Shown here: piece after piece, positions 15,980-24,080 of the stretch
Layout: the number at the start of each line of letters is the position of its first letter
Numbering within the stretch: position 1 is the stretch's first letter
From: Nitrosomonas sp. Nm132
Lineage (GTDB): Bacteria > Pseudomonadota > Gammaproteobacteria > Burkholderiales > Nitrosomonadaceae
Length of the DNA stretch: 64,000 nt
Reading direction: 5' to 3'
Assembly: GCF_900100485.1 (NCBI RefSeq)
Contig: NZ_FNDH01000009.1
Location: 1 to 64,000 of the forward strand
The notes under the pieces: generated by a model
Told to the model about the DNA's origin: nothing
The model's input: the letters and a program-made list of their open reading frames with translations, nothing else
The model's database searches: none
Translations under genes and position numbers: made by a program

Positions 15980-16345
15980 ATGAAACTAAAAGATTACATT
16001 AAAACCATCCCTTTAGAAGAGAGAGATGTGTTTTCGGCAAAATGTGGCACTAGTTTTGCCCACATCAGAAATATTGCATATGGGTATAAAAAATCAGGAG
16101 AAAGTCTTTGCATAAATATCGAGCGTGAATCTGGTGGCACAGTTAAGTGTGAAGAGTTACGTCCAGACGTTGACTGGAAATACCTACGCGGAACCTTTAC
16201 TACATTCAAACTAGAAACTACCAAACCTTCGCCTGATCCAGAAGCTGAGCTATCTCCAGCGACTCCGGGCATTGGGAAGATGTTAATCACTGACACATCT
16301 GATCGACGCAATGAAGAGCTTCGCAATAGTGATCGACGAGAATAA
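15980..16345 (+). CDS. Cro/YdaS-like regulator
   Basis: About 121 residues. The first 70 (MKLKDYIKTIPLEERDVF, CGTSFAHIRNIAYG, IERESGGTVKCEELRPDVDW) are a YdaS/Cro-type helix-turn-helix. The C-terminal 50 residues are Pro-rich and probably disordered. I prefer 15980 over the upstream ATG at 15962, because 15962 lies inside the promoter. It is transcribed divergently from the repressor and probably binds the same operators to switch to lytic growth. Confidence 0.85.
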   Translation: MKLKDYIKTIPLEERDVFSAKCGTSFAHIRNIAYGYKKSGESLCINIERESGGTVKCEELRPDVDWKYLRGTFTTFKLETTKPSPDPEAELSPATPGIGKMLITDTSDRRNEELRNSDRRE

Positions 16346-16370
16346 AAATGACCGTAATTACGATTATGCA

Positions 16371-16553
16371 ATGCCTCTGATTATTGATTTCCTTGTGTTC
16401 TCTTACCTCGTGGCGCTACTCCCTTATCTGCTGTACCCCATCCAGCAGGTCGCCACGGGGAATTTTTTGATCATGCCGGAGTTTATGCGGGATGGGAATT
16501 GTACAGGAGTACATCTGTACTTTGGTGCAGGTAGGGAATGGAGGCTGAAATGA
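16371..16553 (+). CDS. Possible small membrane protein
   Basis: An open frame (also open from 16311) encoding one hydrophobic segment (IIDFLVFSYLVALLPYLLYP) and a short tail that ends in residues translated from the direct repeat at 16515. No clear ribosome site. It may be a real small early membrane protein or a chance frame. Confidence 0.3.
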   Translation: MPLIIDFLVFSYLVALLPYLLYPIQQVATGNFLIMPEFMRDGNCTGVHLYFGAGREWRLK

Positions 16554-16904
16554 TTAAACCCCATTGGCGAGGGCGCTCGGCGTTATTTACAGGTTATTTA
16601 TTTGCAATCCCTTGGCGGACGCCGTTTGTGAGCTTTGACCGGAACAGTCTTCGGCCCACGTGGAGGCGTTTTACAAGGCTTGCATGGTTTATTGGCCATG
16701 TTAATGATTCCTTATTAAATCGACAGGACGAGCCTGCCTCCCTGAAAGCCACAACGGCCTTCGCCACCGATCAAAGGGATGTTGGGATCAGGTCTTATAA
16801 GGAATTACCGAGCACCCTCGCCAATAGAGTTTTGATAATCCTAAAAGAATTACTTCTCACCGTGAATCGTACTGAGGGGCACCTGTACTTTGGTGCAGGT
16901 AGGG
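16515..16904 (+). repeat. Direct repeat pair flanking an inverted-repeat segment
   Basis: The 22-base sequence that starts CTGTACTTTGG and ends GCAGGTAGGG occurs at 16515-16536 and again at 16883-16904. The second copy has an ACCTG/CAGGT stem. Each copy is followed by a G-rich leader and an ATG (16538/16551 and 16924). The duplication may have come with the segment between them. Confidence 0.65.
16556..16832. mobile_element. 277-base MITE-like element with terminal inverted repeats
   Basis: The left end (16556-16580, AAACC...ATTGGCGAGGG...GCTCGG) and the reverse complement of the right end (16808-16832) agree at 22 of 25 bases, and all three differences are C/T transitions. TGAT is present just outside both ends, a possible 4-base target duplication. 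The inside shows no convincing gene; an open frame (16538-16921) reads through it and includes both ends. It could be a miniature transposable element or a long-range stem in the early transcript. Confidence 0.45.
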
Positions 16905-16923
16905 GATTGGGGTGGGAATAAAA

Positions 16924-17178
16924 ATGAATATCAATCCTGAATTTGTTAGTGAAGTTGAAAGGTTGCGTAAAGCAGCAACAGAAAATGAAATTGTATTTGA
17001 TCTTTTACTGCTGATCAGCAGATCAGTTCTTATCGACGACATTGGCAATAGGGAAATTATTGCTGACGACGAAGACACGCGTTTATTGCAGGCATGCGAT
17101 ATGGCAGCAGCTTTTGCTGCGTATGACATTGATCAATCGGCTTGTTCAATTTCTAACGAAGCATCAAATAAAAAATAG
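16924..17178 (+). CDS. Hypothetical early protein
   Basis: About 84 residues, helical and acidic (NPEFVSEVERLRKAATENE, then DTRLLQACDMAAAFAAYD). The start at 16924 follows a G-rich leader (GGGGTGGGAAT). No family recognised. It lies between the regulatory gene and the HNH/replication genes. Confidence 0.55.
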   Translation: MNINPEFVSEVERLRKAATENEIVFDLLLLISRSVLIDDIGNREIIADDEDTRLLQACDMAAAFAAYDIDQSACSISNEASNKK

Positions 17179-17187
17179 GAAGAAGCC

Positions 17188-17505
17188 ATGCGTGAATACG
17201 GGGTCGTCTCTCCTCAATTCTGGATTGATCACAGCTTAAGAGAATGGAAGGTGCCAGAAATTAAAGGTCGCCTTAAATTCAAAATACCAAGTCATGCAGC
17301 TTTAAGAGATTTTGTTTTTCATCGAGATGGAAATAAATGCGTTAGATGCGGCTCTGATGAACGTTTAGTTGCTGATCATAAAATTTCCCGTAAAAACGGG
17401 GGATCTCATCATCCTGACAATCTTCAAACATTGTGCATGAAGTGCAATGCTAGAAAGGTTTCTACTGAAGATAAGAAATTCCCGGAAAGGGCAGATAGGG
17501 GATAA
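17188..17505 (+). CDS. HNH endonuclease
   Basis: A 105-residue small HNH protein: FVFHRDGNKCVRCGSDERL, ADHKISRKNGGSHHPDN and LQTLCMKCNARK show the two zinc CxxC pairs and the DH...N...H nuclease core (residues about 45-95). Small free HNH proteins of this kind often sit in phage replication regions, where they nick or cut DNA. The replication gene follows after three bases. Confidence 0.85.
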   Translation: MREYGVVSPQFWIDHSLREWKVPEIKGRLKFKIPSHAALRDFVFHRDGNKCVRCGSDERLVADHKISRKNGGSHHPDNLQTLCMKCNARKVSTEDKKFPERADRG

Positions 17506-17508
17506 GTC

Positions 17509-18588
17509 ATGCATTACTACCAGTTCAATATCTCAGATTACATGAGCCATACAAGGCACTTAACCCCTATCGAAGATATTTGTTATCGAAGGTTATTGGA
17601 CTGGCAGTATTTACATGAAAAGCCCGTTCCTGCCGACTTAAAAGCGATTTGCAGGCTGTTAATGCTCCGCGACTATCAGGAAGATGTGGAACAGGTTTTG
17701 AATGAATTTTTTATTCTCACCGAAGAGGGGTGGATTAATCAGAGGGCGTTTGAGGAGATAGAGGAATTTCTGCTTTACGAAGATAAAAGCCAGGCAAAAG
17801 AAGAAAATGAAAAAGAACGCAAACGAAGGCACAGGGAAGAAAGGAAAAGACTATTTTCTGATTTGCGAGAGAAAGGAGTAATCCCAGGGTGGAAAACTTT
17901 AACAGAGCCCCTCCGAGAGCTTCACAGAATCCACTGCGGCAAAAAGACTGAAATATGCGATAAAACAGCAAATTACGAGCATGATATCAAACAAGAACGT
18001 GCCTGTGACGCGCCTGTGACGGAACTGGAACGTGCCTGTGACGCACCTGGCACGGCTATAACTACTAACTATAAACCAGTAACTACTAACCAAGAACCAA
18101 GTACACCTATTGAGAGAGGTAGCAAGATCTTAAAAGAGTTAGGCGCGAATGAAAAAAATGACGCTAACGCGTCTCACTCTCACGCTAAAAATCAACCTTC
18201 TCCATCTAAAAAACTGACTCAAACGCACATCCAGCAACCTTTCAGGCCCACCGAGGCGGCGGTAAGGTTGGCGGCAAAACACGAGCTTGACGTAGGCACC
18301 GAGGCTGATCTGTTCGTGGCGCATTACGAGTCTACAGGCGAGGTTAGGGCTGATTGGGATGCGTGTTTTCGCAAGTGGCTGCTGCGATCAATGCAACACA
18401 AAGCTGATGCTGAGCAACGCGCTCAAGGACCGCCTGCAAAAGGCGCAAAGGGGTTAAAAAAATTCGACGCAGCGGACTACAACCGAGGAAATGACGGATA
18501 TGGAAAACCAAGAAAAAATAACATCATCGACATTAACGGAATCGTGGTTGGCGAGATGCCAGCGCTTCAAGGGCAGATCGCCGATTGA
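17509..18588 (+). CDS. DUF1376 (YdaU-type) replication protein
   Basis: A 359-residue protein. Residues 1-85 form the DUF1376 domain (YYQFNISDYMSHTRHLTPIEDICYRR split over its first 27 residues). A long charged helix follows (about 90-125), then a low-complexity linker with a short internal repeat (ERACDAPVT, ERACDAPGT at about 164-185), and a C-terminal DnaT/primosome-like segment near 245-300 (AVRLAAKHELDVGTEADLFV, DWDACFRKWLL). It is the likely replication initiator, paired with the next gene. Confidence 0.82.
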   Translation: MHYYQFNISDYMSHTRHLTPIEDICYRRLLDWQYLHEKPVPADLKAICRLLMLRDYQEDVEQVLNEFFILTEEGWINQRAFEEIEEFLLYEDKSQAKEENEKERKRRHREERKRLFSDLREKGVIPGWKTLTEPLRELHRIHCGKKTEICDKTANYEHDIKQERACDAPVTELERACDAPGTAITTNYKPVTTNQEPSTPIERGSKILKELGANEKNDANASHSHAKNQPSPSKKLTQTHIQQPFRPTEAAVRLAAKHELDVGTEADLFVAHYESTGEVRADWDACFRKWLLRSMQHKADAEQRAQGPPAKGAKGLKKFDAADYNRGNDGYGKPRKNNIIDINGIVVGEMPALQGQIAD

Positions 18589-19231
18589 ATATCTTTTCGA
18601 TAAGCTGGATATGCTTTATCCGAACAGGTGGCGAGGTCAATTTAAGTCTCCGGAAGACCATGAAAACTGGTGTCAGTGCTGGGGGGAAGAACTTGACGAA
18701 CGCAACGTCACTTTCGACGAAGTAAAGCGCGGCCTTGCGCGCTGCATCGAGCTTTACGACTGGCCGCCGTCTTTCCCGGAATTTCTGAAAGCGTGCAGGC
18801 CTGCGCTTGACTACGAAACAGCCTTCCACGAGGCTGTGGAGCAGATGCGGGCACGTTCCGAGGGGAAAGATCGCTGGTCGAATCCTGCGATCTACTGGGC
18901 CGCTGCGAAGCTGGGTGGCGACATCATGAACACGGTTTACATCAACGTGAAGGGTCGGTGGAAAGCCGCGCTTGACGAGGCAATTCACAACGTAGCGACG
19001 GGAATTTCTCCGCGTGAAGTACCCAAGCGTCCGGTTCTGATCGAATACAACAAGCCATCAAACATCAAATCGGAAGTTGCTCAACGAGAGCTGGAAAAAA
19101 TGAAGAAAATCATGGAGCAAGAGCCAGCCTGGAAGCGCAATCTGCGTGAAAGAGGCATGACATATCAGTCTCCCGATGTAGGCTTGAAGCATGTCACAGA
19201 ACATCTTGAAATCAAGGAGAGGGTAGCTTGA
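18491..19231 (+). CDS. Lambda P-like helicase-loading protein
   Basis: A 246-residue protein of the phage replication protein P group. Conserved features are LYPNRWRGQF near residue 45, WCQCWGEEL near 62, and IELYDWPPSFPEFLKACRP near 90-108. It should recruit the host DnaB helicase to the origin marked by the initiator. It overlaps the DUF1376 gene by 98 bases. GAGGAA just before the first ATG supports 18491, with 18500 as an alternative. Confidence 0.83.
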   Translation: MTDMENQEKITSSTLTESWLARCQRFKGRSPIEYLFDKLDMLYPNRWRGQFKSPEDHENWCQCWGEELDERNVTFDEVKRGLARCIELYDWPPSFPEFLKACRPALDYETAFHEAVEQMRARSEGKDRWSNPAIYWAAAKLGGDIMNTVYINVKGRWKAALDEAIHNVATGISPREVPKRPVLIEYNKPSNIKSEVAQRELEKMKKIMEQEPAWKRNLRERGMTYQSPDVGLKHVTEHLEIKERVA

Positions 19232-19241
19232 ATTGAGCCAA

Positions 19242-19430
19242 ATGATTAATTCCGTGAGCGATTACACGATCTTAAAAGAATCTGAGCTATCAGAACTGAC
19301 TGATCGCGTTTGCCAATGCATCACGCTAGGCTGGGAGCCGCTTGGGTCGCCATTTGCAGATGGTAGTAATCATATTTCTGGTAGGCAATGGTGCCAGGCA
19401 ATGGTCAAGAGGGAGGGAAGTAGGAAATGA
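19242..19430 (+). CDS. DUF1737 domain protein
   Basis: About 62 residues. YTILKESELSELTDRVCQCI followed by LGWEPLGSPF and CQAMVK is the DUF1737 signature, a small domain of unknown function common in phages. A TTG three codons upstream (19233) could also start it. It ends in an ATGA overlap with the next gene. Confidence 0.75.
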   Translation: MINSVSDYTILKESELSELTDRVCQCITLGWEPLGSPFADGSNHISGRQWCQAMVKREGSRK

Positions 19431-19615
19431 GCGGGGAGCATTTTTACAGTTGCGCAATCGTCGATAGAAATAACCATCCGCTACATGACACATCAATGTC
19501 TGGATTGAATGAGAAAGACCTGCAGAAAGTCGCGGATATCTACAATGATGCAGCGCCTATGAATGCGGATACTAACGCGCCATACCGTGTGGTTAAGCTG
19601 TTTTTCAAGGATTAG
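19427..19615 (+). CDS. Small hypothetical protein
   Basis: Sixty-two residues (EHFYSCAIVDRNNHPLHDTS, later YRVVKLFFKD). Probably a small alpha/beta domain. The start overlaps the DUF1737 stop and the next gene begins seven bases after it, so it is part of a tightly packed early operon. Function unknown. Confidence 0.55.
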   Translation: MSGEHFYSCAIVDRNNHPLHDTSMSGLNEKDLQKVADIYNDAAPMNADTNAPYRVVKLFFKD

Positions 19616-19621
19616 AGAGAG

Positions 19622-20101
19622 ATGCAGCAGGTTCGCAAGAAACCGGTAAAGGAAAAAATATTCTTCCGCGTAGCCAAGGGGGCGCTAGTGCCTGCAGATT
19701 CTTACGCTCAGGAGCGTTTAAGGGCGCGTAAGTATCATGTGAATGACGTGGTGGCGGTGAGTATATCCAAACTTCGTTCGCTAGGATTTAACCGCCTGGT
19801 TCACCGGATAGGGCAGCTGGTTGTAGCGAATATCCATGATTTCCATGGGATGGATGCACATGATGCGCTTAAAAAGATGCAGCTAGAAGGAAACATTGCC
19901 TGCGATGAAATGATGGTGGATTTTGGTGAGGGTGAAGTGAAATATCGCATACCGAGAAGCTTGTCTTTTGAGTCGATGGAGGAAGGGGAATTCAGGCAGG
20001 TTGCGGTGAAATTTTGCGAGTACATCGCAAATCGGTATTGGCCTGATCTTGATCCAGAGCAGATTGAGCACATGGCTCAGAGTTTTGTGGAGGCAGCATG
20101 A
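19622..20101 (+). CDS. Hypothetical early protein
   Basis: A 159-residue protein with a basic N-terminus (VRKKPVKEKIFFRVAKGALV), a helical middle (SISKLRSLGFNRLVHRIGQL) and an acidic C-terminus. The opening, with 'ADSYAQERLRARKYHVNDVV', weakly recalls DUF1367 and related NinB-region proteins, but I cannot assign it firmly. Four-base overlap with the methyltransferase gene. Confidence 0.55.
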   Translation: MQQVRKKPVKEKIFFRVAKGALVPADSYAQERLRARKYHVNDVVAVSISKLRSLGFNRLVHRIGQLVVANIHDFHGMDAHDALKKMQLEGNIACDEMMVDFGEGEVKYRIPRSLSFESMEEGEFRQVAVKFCEYIANRYWPDLDPEQIEHMAQSFVEAA

Positions 20102-20760
20102 AGACTATCGGCAAAGCAACTCTGTATCAAGTGGATTGTATGGAGTATATGGCTACATTGCAGGATAAGGCGTTTGAGCTTGCCTTGGTCGATCCGCCTT
20201 ATTTTGATGGGCCACAAAAGCCAGGATATTACAAAGGTACAAAACAAAGATGTGATGTTGGTGCTTACAAAGATGTTTCAAGTAGCTGGACAGTGCCTAA
20301 CCAAAAATACTTTGATGAATTAAAGCGTGTCTCAAGAAACCAGATTATTTGGGGGATAAACTATTTTGATTTCCAGGGTTCTTCTGGTGGGCGTATTGTC
20401 TGGATTAAAGGAGAGCAAGGAAGCCCATTCAGTATGGCGGACATAGCTTATCAATCATTCTATAACCGCATTGATCTATTCAAATATCTTTGGTCTGGTT
20501 TCTGGCAAGAGCCTGGAATACAAAAAGAGGTAAGGATTCATCCTACTCAGAAGCCTACTAAACTCTACGAATTTCTTCTAACCAACTACGCCAAACCAGG
20601 CGACAGAATTTTAGATACGCATCTAGGCTCAGGATCGTCTGCCATCGCTGCCAACAATCTAGGATTTGAGTTTGTTGGGTGTGAACTCGACCTTGATTAC
20701 TACAACGCGGCATGCGAAAGAATAGAGCACCACACTAAGCAGATGAGGCTGTTTGCATGA
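20098..20760 (+). CDS. DNA (N6-adenine or N4-cytosine) methyltransferase
   Basis: A 220-residue beta-class methyltransferase. The catalytic motif IV ALVDPPYFDGP is near residue 31, QKYFDELKRVSRNQIIWG near 76, and the AdoMet-binding motif THLGSGSSAIAA near 180 follows HPTQKP, with the C-terminal GCELDLDYYNAACERI. Motif order IV before I fits the PF01555 family. No restriction partner lies beside it, so it is probably an orphan that protects phage DNA from host restriction. Confidence 0.85.
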   Translation: MKTIGKATLYQVDCMEYMATLQDKAFELALVDPPYFDGPQKPGYYKGTKQRCDVGAYKDVSSSWTVPNQKYFDELKRVSRNQIIWGINYFDFQGSSGGRIVWIKGEQGSPFSMADIAYQSFYNRIDLFKYLWSGFWQEPGIQKEVRIHPTQKPTKLYEFLLTNYAKPGDRILDTHLGSGSSAIAANNLGFEFVGCELDLDYYNAACERIEHHTKQMRLFA

Positions 20761-21047
20761 CTAAAGCAGAACGCGATCACATGAATTCTGTATCTTCCAC
20801 GGGCTGCATCCTCTGTCGTGAGTTCGATGGTATGAGAACGCCTGGGCAAGTGCATCACGTGGCTGACGGCAGCAATCCACGAAACAGCTACATGACCGTA
20901 TGTTTATGCGAAGCCCATCATACAGGTGAAATCGGATTGCATGGTATTGGCCCGAAAAAGTTTTGCAGATTATTCAAACTTCCAAATGAGTTTTACCTGC
21001 TGGGATTGCAGAACAAGTTTTTAGCGATGGACAGGAGTTTTCTGTGA
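20757..21047 (+). CDS. Ref-like HNH nuclease
   Basis: Ninety-six residues with CILCREF near 17, VHHVADGSNPRNS near 32, CLCEAHHTGEIGLHG near 50 and KFCRLFKL near 70. This combination matches the RecA-dependent nuclease Ref of phage P1 and its many short prophage relatives. It could use RecA filaments to make targeted breaks. Overlaps both neighbours by four bases. Confidence 0.75.
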   Translation: MTKAERDHMNSVSSTGCILCREFDGMRTPGQVHHVADGSNPRNSYMTVCLCEAHHTGEIGLHGIGPKKFCRLFKLPNEFYLLGLQNKFLAMDRSFL

Positions 21048-21241
21048 CTGAAAATTCAGAGTCGTTCAGGCATCTCTGTGAAATCCAGTACGTGCTCGAT
21101 CTTCCCGACAGGGCAGAGAGAATTAAATATCTGGATGGTGTTGAGAAAAAAAGAGGGTCGGAGGCAGCAAACAAGCTTAGATCAGATGTGTATGACGAAT
21201 ATAAGAGGAGGAAAAATGGAAGCTGCGCGGGCAGTAGATAA
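21044..21241 (+). CDS. Small helical phage protein
   Basis: Sixty-five residues from a GTG start (FRHLCEIQYVLDLPDRAERI, then VEKKRGSEAANKLRSDVYDE). This resembles a family of short phage proteins encoded next to HNH and NinB-type genes, function unknown. Its end overlaps the next gene, which starts after GAGGAGG within it. Confidence 0.6.
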   Translation: MTENSESFRHLCEIQYVLDLPDRAERIKYLDGVEKKRGSEAANKLRSDVYDEYKRRKNGSCAGSR

Positions 21242-21728
21242 AAACTGGATGATTTTGTTTGGGGCGAGCAATGCAGTAGATTCTTTGAAAATACAGGATA
21301 AAGCGCGTGTTGTCAGAGGATCAGCCAGATTCGATGAGGAAGAGGCAGCCGATTATGACCCTGAGTTGGTGAAAATGATAATCGAAGACACGGTAACGAA
21401 TAAAGAGGGCAAGATCATTGATTTATTCGACTGCTCAACTGATCTCCTGCGGATACCTGAGTTAATTGGCACGACGCTAGGGTATGTCCGGAAAACGCTC
21501 ATTAGAGCAGGAAGACTAGCAAAAACAAGCCGATATGGCGGAGGAAAAAGAAAGGTCGTGCAACTCACTCTCGATGGCAAATTTGTTGATGAGTTTGACA
21601 GCCACACGCACGCAGCAGAGATGACCGGGATCGGGCGAGTAAACATAAGCGCGGCATGCTCGGGCGGTCAAAAAACGGCGGGCGGATACATTTTTAAATC
21701 AAAAGAAAAATATCTAGCAGAGGAGTAG
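21216..21728 (+). CDS. NUMOD1-domain DNA-binding protein
   Basis: I place the start at the ATG at 21216, six bases after GAGGAGG. The 170-residue product has a central HTH-like segment (LIGTTLGYVRKTLIRAGRLA) and a C-terminal NUMOD1-type module (VVQLTLDGKFVDEFDSHTHA, then AACSGGQKTAGGYIFK). NUMOD1 usually provides DNA binding in homing endonucleases, but no nuclease domain is present here. It may be a regulator that grew from such a module. Function not assigned. Confidence 0.65.
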   Translation: MEAARAVDKNWMILFGASNAVDSLKIQDKARVVRGSARFDEEEAADYDPELVKMIIEDTVTNKEGKIIDLFDCSTDLLRIPELIGTTLGYVRKTLIRAGRLAKTSRYGGGKRKVVQLTLDGKFVDEFDSHTHAAEMTGIGRVNISAACSGGQKTAGGYIFKSKEKYLAEE

Positions 21729-21733
21729 AGGTC

Positions 21734-21925
21734 ATGGCTATTTCGTTGAGTGATGAGCGCGGCATCGAGTTGAGAGTCAAGAAATTGAAAGCGTCTGGAA
21801 AAAGTATCAGCAGGATCATAAGCTTGACGGGGGTGCCTCGGTCTAAAGTTCGCGATATTTTGAGAAATAACGGTTTTCTTAAACCGCTCGGTGGCTTAAG
21901 AAAAAAGAATCGGAGGAGCACTTGA
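21734..21925 (+). CDS. Small HTH protein
   Basis: Sixty-three basic residues with a simple helix-turn-helix (LRVKKLKASGKSISRIISLT, then VPRSKVRDILRNNGF). Probably a DNA-binding regulator or accessory factor. It ends in a TTGA overlap with the resolvase start. Confidence 0.6.
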   Translation: MAISLSDERGIELRVKKLKASGKSISRIISLTGVPRSKVRDILRNNGFLKPLGGLRKKNRRST

Positions 21926-22389
21926 TTACCAAAATTCTAGCATTAGACCTTGGTGCCAATACTGGATGGGCGATATATCAGGGGGATGGAGCCATCGCGA
22001 GTGGCGTTGAGAGTTTTAAGCCAGGAAGGTTTGAGGGTGGCGGTATGAGATTTTTGCGATTCAAACGCTGGCTGTCTGAAATTAAATCCTCTGTTGAGGG
22101 TATAGACGCAGTTTATTTTGAAGAGGTGCGCAATCACCTGGGAGTAGATGCCGCACATGCATACGGTGGATTTATGGCCCATCTTACCGCTTGGTGCGAG
22201 CATTACCAGATCCCATATCAAGGAGTTCCGGTTGGGACTATAAAAAAAAGCGCAACAGGGAAAGGTAACGCGAACAAGGATGCAATGATAGCGGCTGCAA
22301 AGAGCTTGGGGTACAAACCTGCTGATGACAACGAAGCCGATGCAATCTGCTTGCTGCATTACGCAATGAAGCTGGTGGACGCCGCCTAA
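21922..22389 (+). CDS. RuvC-type Holliday junction resolvase
   Basis: A 155-residue RNase H-fold protein from a TTG start with GGAGGA upstream. Catalytic acidic residues are visible in ILALDLGANTGWA (Asp near 8), VYFEEVRNH (Glu near 69) and ADDNEADAICLLHYA (C-terminal Asp pair near 140). Phage resolvases of this type clear branched DNA before packaging. The place near the end of the early operon fits. Confidence 0.85.
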   Translation: MITKILALDLGANTGWAIYQGDGAIASGVESFKPGRFEGGGMRFLRFKRWLSEIKSSVEGIDAVYFEEVRNHLGVDAAHAYGGFMAHLTAWCEHYQIPYQGVPVGTIKKSATGKGNANKDAMIAAAKSLGYKPADDNEADAICLLHYAMKLVDAA

Positions 22390-22390
22390 A

Positions 22391-22585
22391 ATGTATCTAA
22401 CTAAGCTCGCATACAAAGACCCACTCAAAGTGTTGATGGTAAGGGAGTCCAGGACGTGCAAAGGATGCATTCATGAACACCGGGATTTTGCATTCGGACA
22501 GGAAATAGTGGTTTGCACCAGAACGGATGCTGATGGCAGACAACGCAAGCACGGTAGAAGATGTAAGGACTATGAAGAAAATTAA
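22391..22585 (+). CDS. Small Cys-knuckle protein
   Basis: Sixty-four residues with CKGC near 23, VVCTRT near 41 and RRCKDY near 57. The same C-x2-C ... C ... C-x2-(F/Y) layout occurs in the 10040 gene and at the end of the large terminase subunit. Probably binds one metal ion. Function unknown. Confidence 0.6.
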   Translation: MYLTKLAYKDPLKVLMVRESRTCKGCIHEHRDFAFGQEIVVCTRTDADGRQRKHGRRCKDYEEN

Positions 22586-22624
22586 TGGTTGTTAACGCTG
22601 CTTAACTGACAAGGAATGTTGGAG

Positions 22625-23158
22625 ATGGAGCCTATCAAATACTTTTTAAGAGGGGATTGTCCTGGGGAATATTTCGAGTGCAGCAGATTATCTGCAACAC
22701 TGACTAAATCATCGTGCGCCGATATGTGGCGTCAAGCACGCAAGGAAAAAGATAACTTCCGTCTTCATCACTGCAGGAACTGCAAGATAGGCGCAATGCA
22801 TGCCGGAGAGCATGAAATATCTACATCGCGTCTATCAGGTAAAAGAATCTGCGCCAGGTGTCACAGGCCATCCAATCGATTTATCAGCGACAATATTTGT
22901 GTGAGCTGCTACAACAGGCAACAAGAGTGGTTGAAGGGGAAGAATGCTAAAGGCACTAAGCCGATTAAACAAAGGCCATTGAAACCAATGAGTGTGCCGT
23001 ATGTAACTGGTGACGAATTGCATATTGCAAGGGCTGTACTTGCAGAATCGACGAATGAAATGATTATTAGAATGCTGAGAGACAGTCAGAAAAACGTACG
23101 GTTTGGTTTTTATAGAAGGGCGCTTGCGATTGAAGCCAGAGAGTTGGTATCTGACTGA
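22625..23158 (+). CDS. Zinc-finger protein, hypothetical
   Basis: About 177 residues from the start that has AAGGA at a good distance. Two metal-binding segments are visible: CRNCKIG near 57 and CARCHRP...CVSCYNR near 79-101. The C-terminal part is helical and basic. The type resembles proteins in the nin-like region that may be late regulators, but I cannot name the family. Confidence 0.6.
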   Translation: MEPIKYFLRGDCPGEYFECSRLSATLTKSSCADMWRQARKEKDNFRLHHCRNCKIGAMHAGEHEISTSRLSGKRICARCHRPSNRFISDNICVSCYNRQQEWLKGKNAKGTKPIKQRPLKPMSVPYVTGDELHIARAVLAESTNEMIIRMLRDSQKNVRFGFYRRALAIEARELVSD

Positions 23159-23492
23159 TCATATCTGCCGGAACTGCTTTGGACGCATTCTGGTGAGATA
23201 CAAAAGCCGGGCAATTCGGCGCGTAGAGAATGCGCAACTTGATTTGTTTGCTGACGCTTCTAGTCAGAAAACGATTAAGGAGGCTGCGGGTGAACGTGTC
23301 TGGAGGGAGGTAGGCAAGGTATTCAGATGTGCTGATTGCGGACAGATAGCAGTTTCTGATGATCACAGGGATATCTGTTGCTGTGGTCTCAAGCTGAAAG
23401 ACGGTACTGATTTAGGGATTAGATGTGTGTATTCGGATAATCCAAACGAGCCATATCAAACTGAAATTATAGCCAAGCAGATAGATGATTAA
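23103..23492 (+). CDS. Zinc-binding protein, hypothetical
   Basis: A 129-residue product with CRNCFGR near 22, CADCGQ near 75 and ICCCGLKL near 91. Its start overlaps the previous gene by 56 bases; a start just after the previous stop is not excluded. Three consecutive genes here encode Cys-rich proteins, so they may act in one complex. Function unknown. Confidence 0.55.
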   Translation: MVFIEGRLRLKPESWYLTDHICRNCFGRILVRYKSRAIRRVENAQLDLFADASSQKTIKEAAGERVWREVGKVFRCADCGQIAVSDDHRDICCCGLKLKDGTDLGIRCVYSDNPNEPYQTEIIAKQIDD

Positions 23493-23508
23493 TTAAAAGG
23501 AGAAAGAG

Positions 23509-23793
23509 GTGGAAGAACAAAACAATGCAAGTGGAGTGCCAGAGCTTGAAGTCAGCAAGCTCGATATCAAGGATGGTGACATTCTGCTTATTCGTATTCC
23601 CGCCGGGAAGGTGCCCGATAAAGAAGCACAAATGTACTTCTCGGCATTGAGGGATAGATTAACTACTCTGGGCTTTAAAGACGTGACCGTTCTCGTTTTG
23701 GACGCAGAGATTGATATAGAAACGCTTGATGAAAGAATCATGAGTAAGTACGGGTGGGTTAAGGCTCCTAAAGCGGAAAGTATGCTGCATTGA
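23509..23793 (+). CDS. Hypothetical protein (GTG start)
   Basis: Ninety-four residues following AGGAGAAAGAG. The part KLDIKDGDILLIRIPAGKVP and the later VTVLVLDAEIDIETLDE suggest a small beta/alpha domain seen in phage proteins near terminases. No function assigned. Confidence 0.6.
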   Translation: MEEQNNASGVPELEVSKLDIKDGDILLIRIPAGKVPDKEAQMYFSALRDRLTTLGFKDVTVLVLDAEIDIETLDERIMSKYGWVKAPKAESMLH

Positions 23794-23870
23794 TTATCGA
23801 TCGTGATGTTAGGTTAATGTGTGTTCCGGCAAGAGTACAAATCACAATAAACTGGATAGCAATTAAACAC

Positions 23871-24080
23871 ATGACATTACCTTACGATGTGGAGAGATGT
23901 AAAGGAAAGAACGCGCTTTTGTGTCAACGATGCATGCGGCGCGAACCGGGCGACCAGGTTGCGCGGTGGTTTATCACTCCGGCTTTGACGCTGGATGGCT
24001 GCCAGAATTTTATTGGTTATTCATTCCTGAACGCCAGAACGATAGAGGGAGGGCTGGTAAGTGGCTCGACTAACTCCTGA
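23871..24080 (+). CDS. Small Cys-containing protein before terminase
   Basis: I choose the internal ATG at 23871, giving about 69 residues that start MTLPYDVERCKGKNALLCQR followed by CMRREPGDQ. The open frame reaches back to 23790 but the upstream part has unlikely composition. The CxxC pair suggests metal binding. The end overlaps the small terminase gene by 20 bases. Confidence 0.5.
   Translation: MTLPYDVERCKGKNALLCQRCMRREPGDQVARWFITPALTLDGCQNFIGYSFLNARTIEGGLVSGSTNS

Noticed and set aside
16538-16921. 127-residue open frame across the inverted-repeat element
   Set aside because: It translates both terminal repeats and the direct repeat, has no family resemblance, and its composition is unlike the neighbouring genes. 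I treat it as a chance frame over an element.
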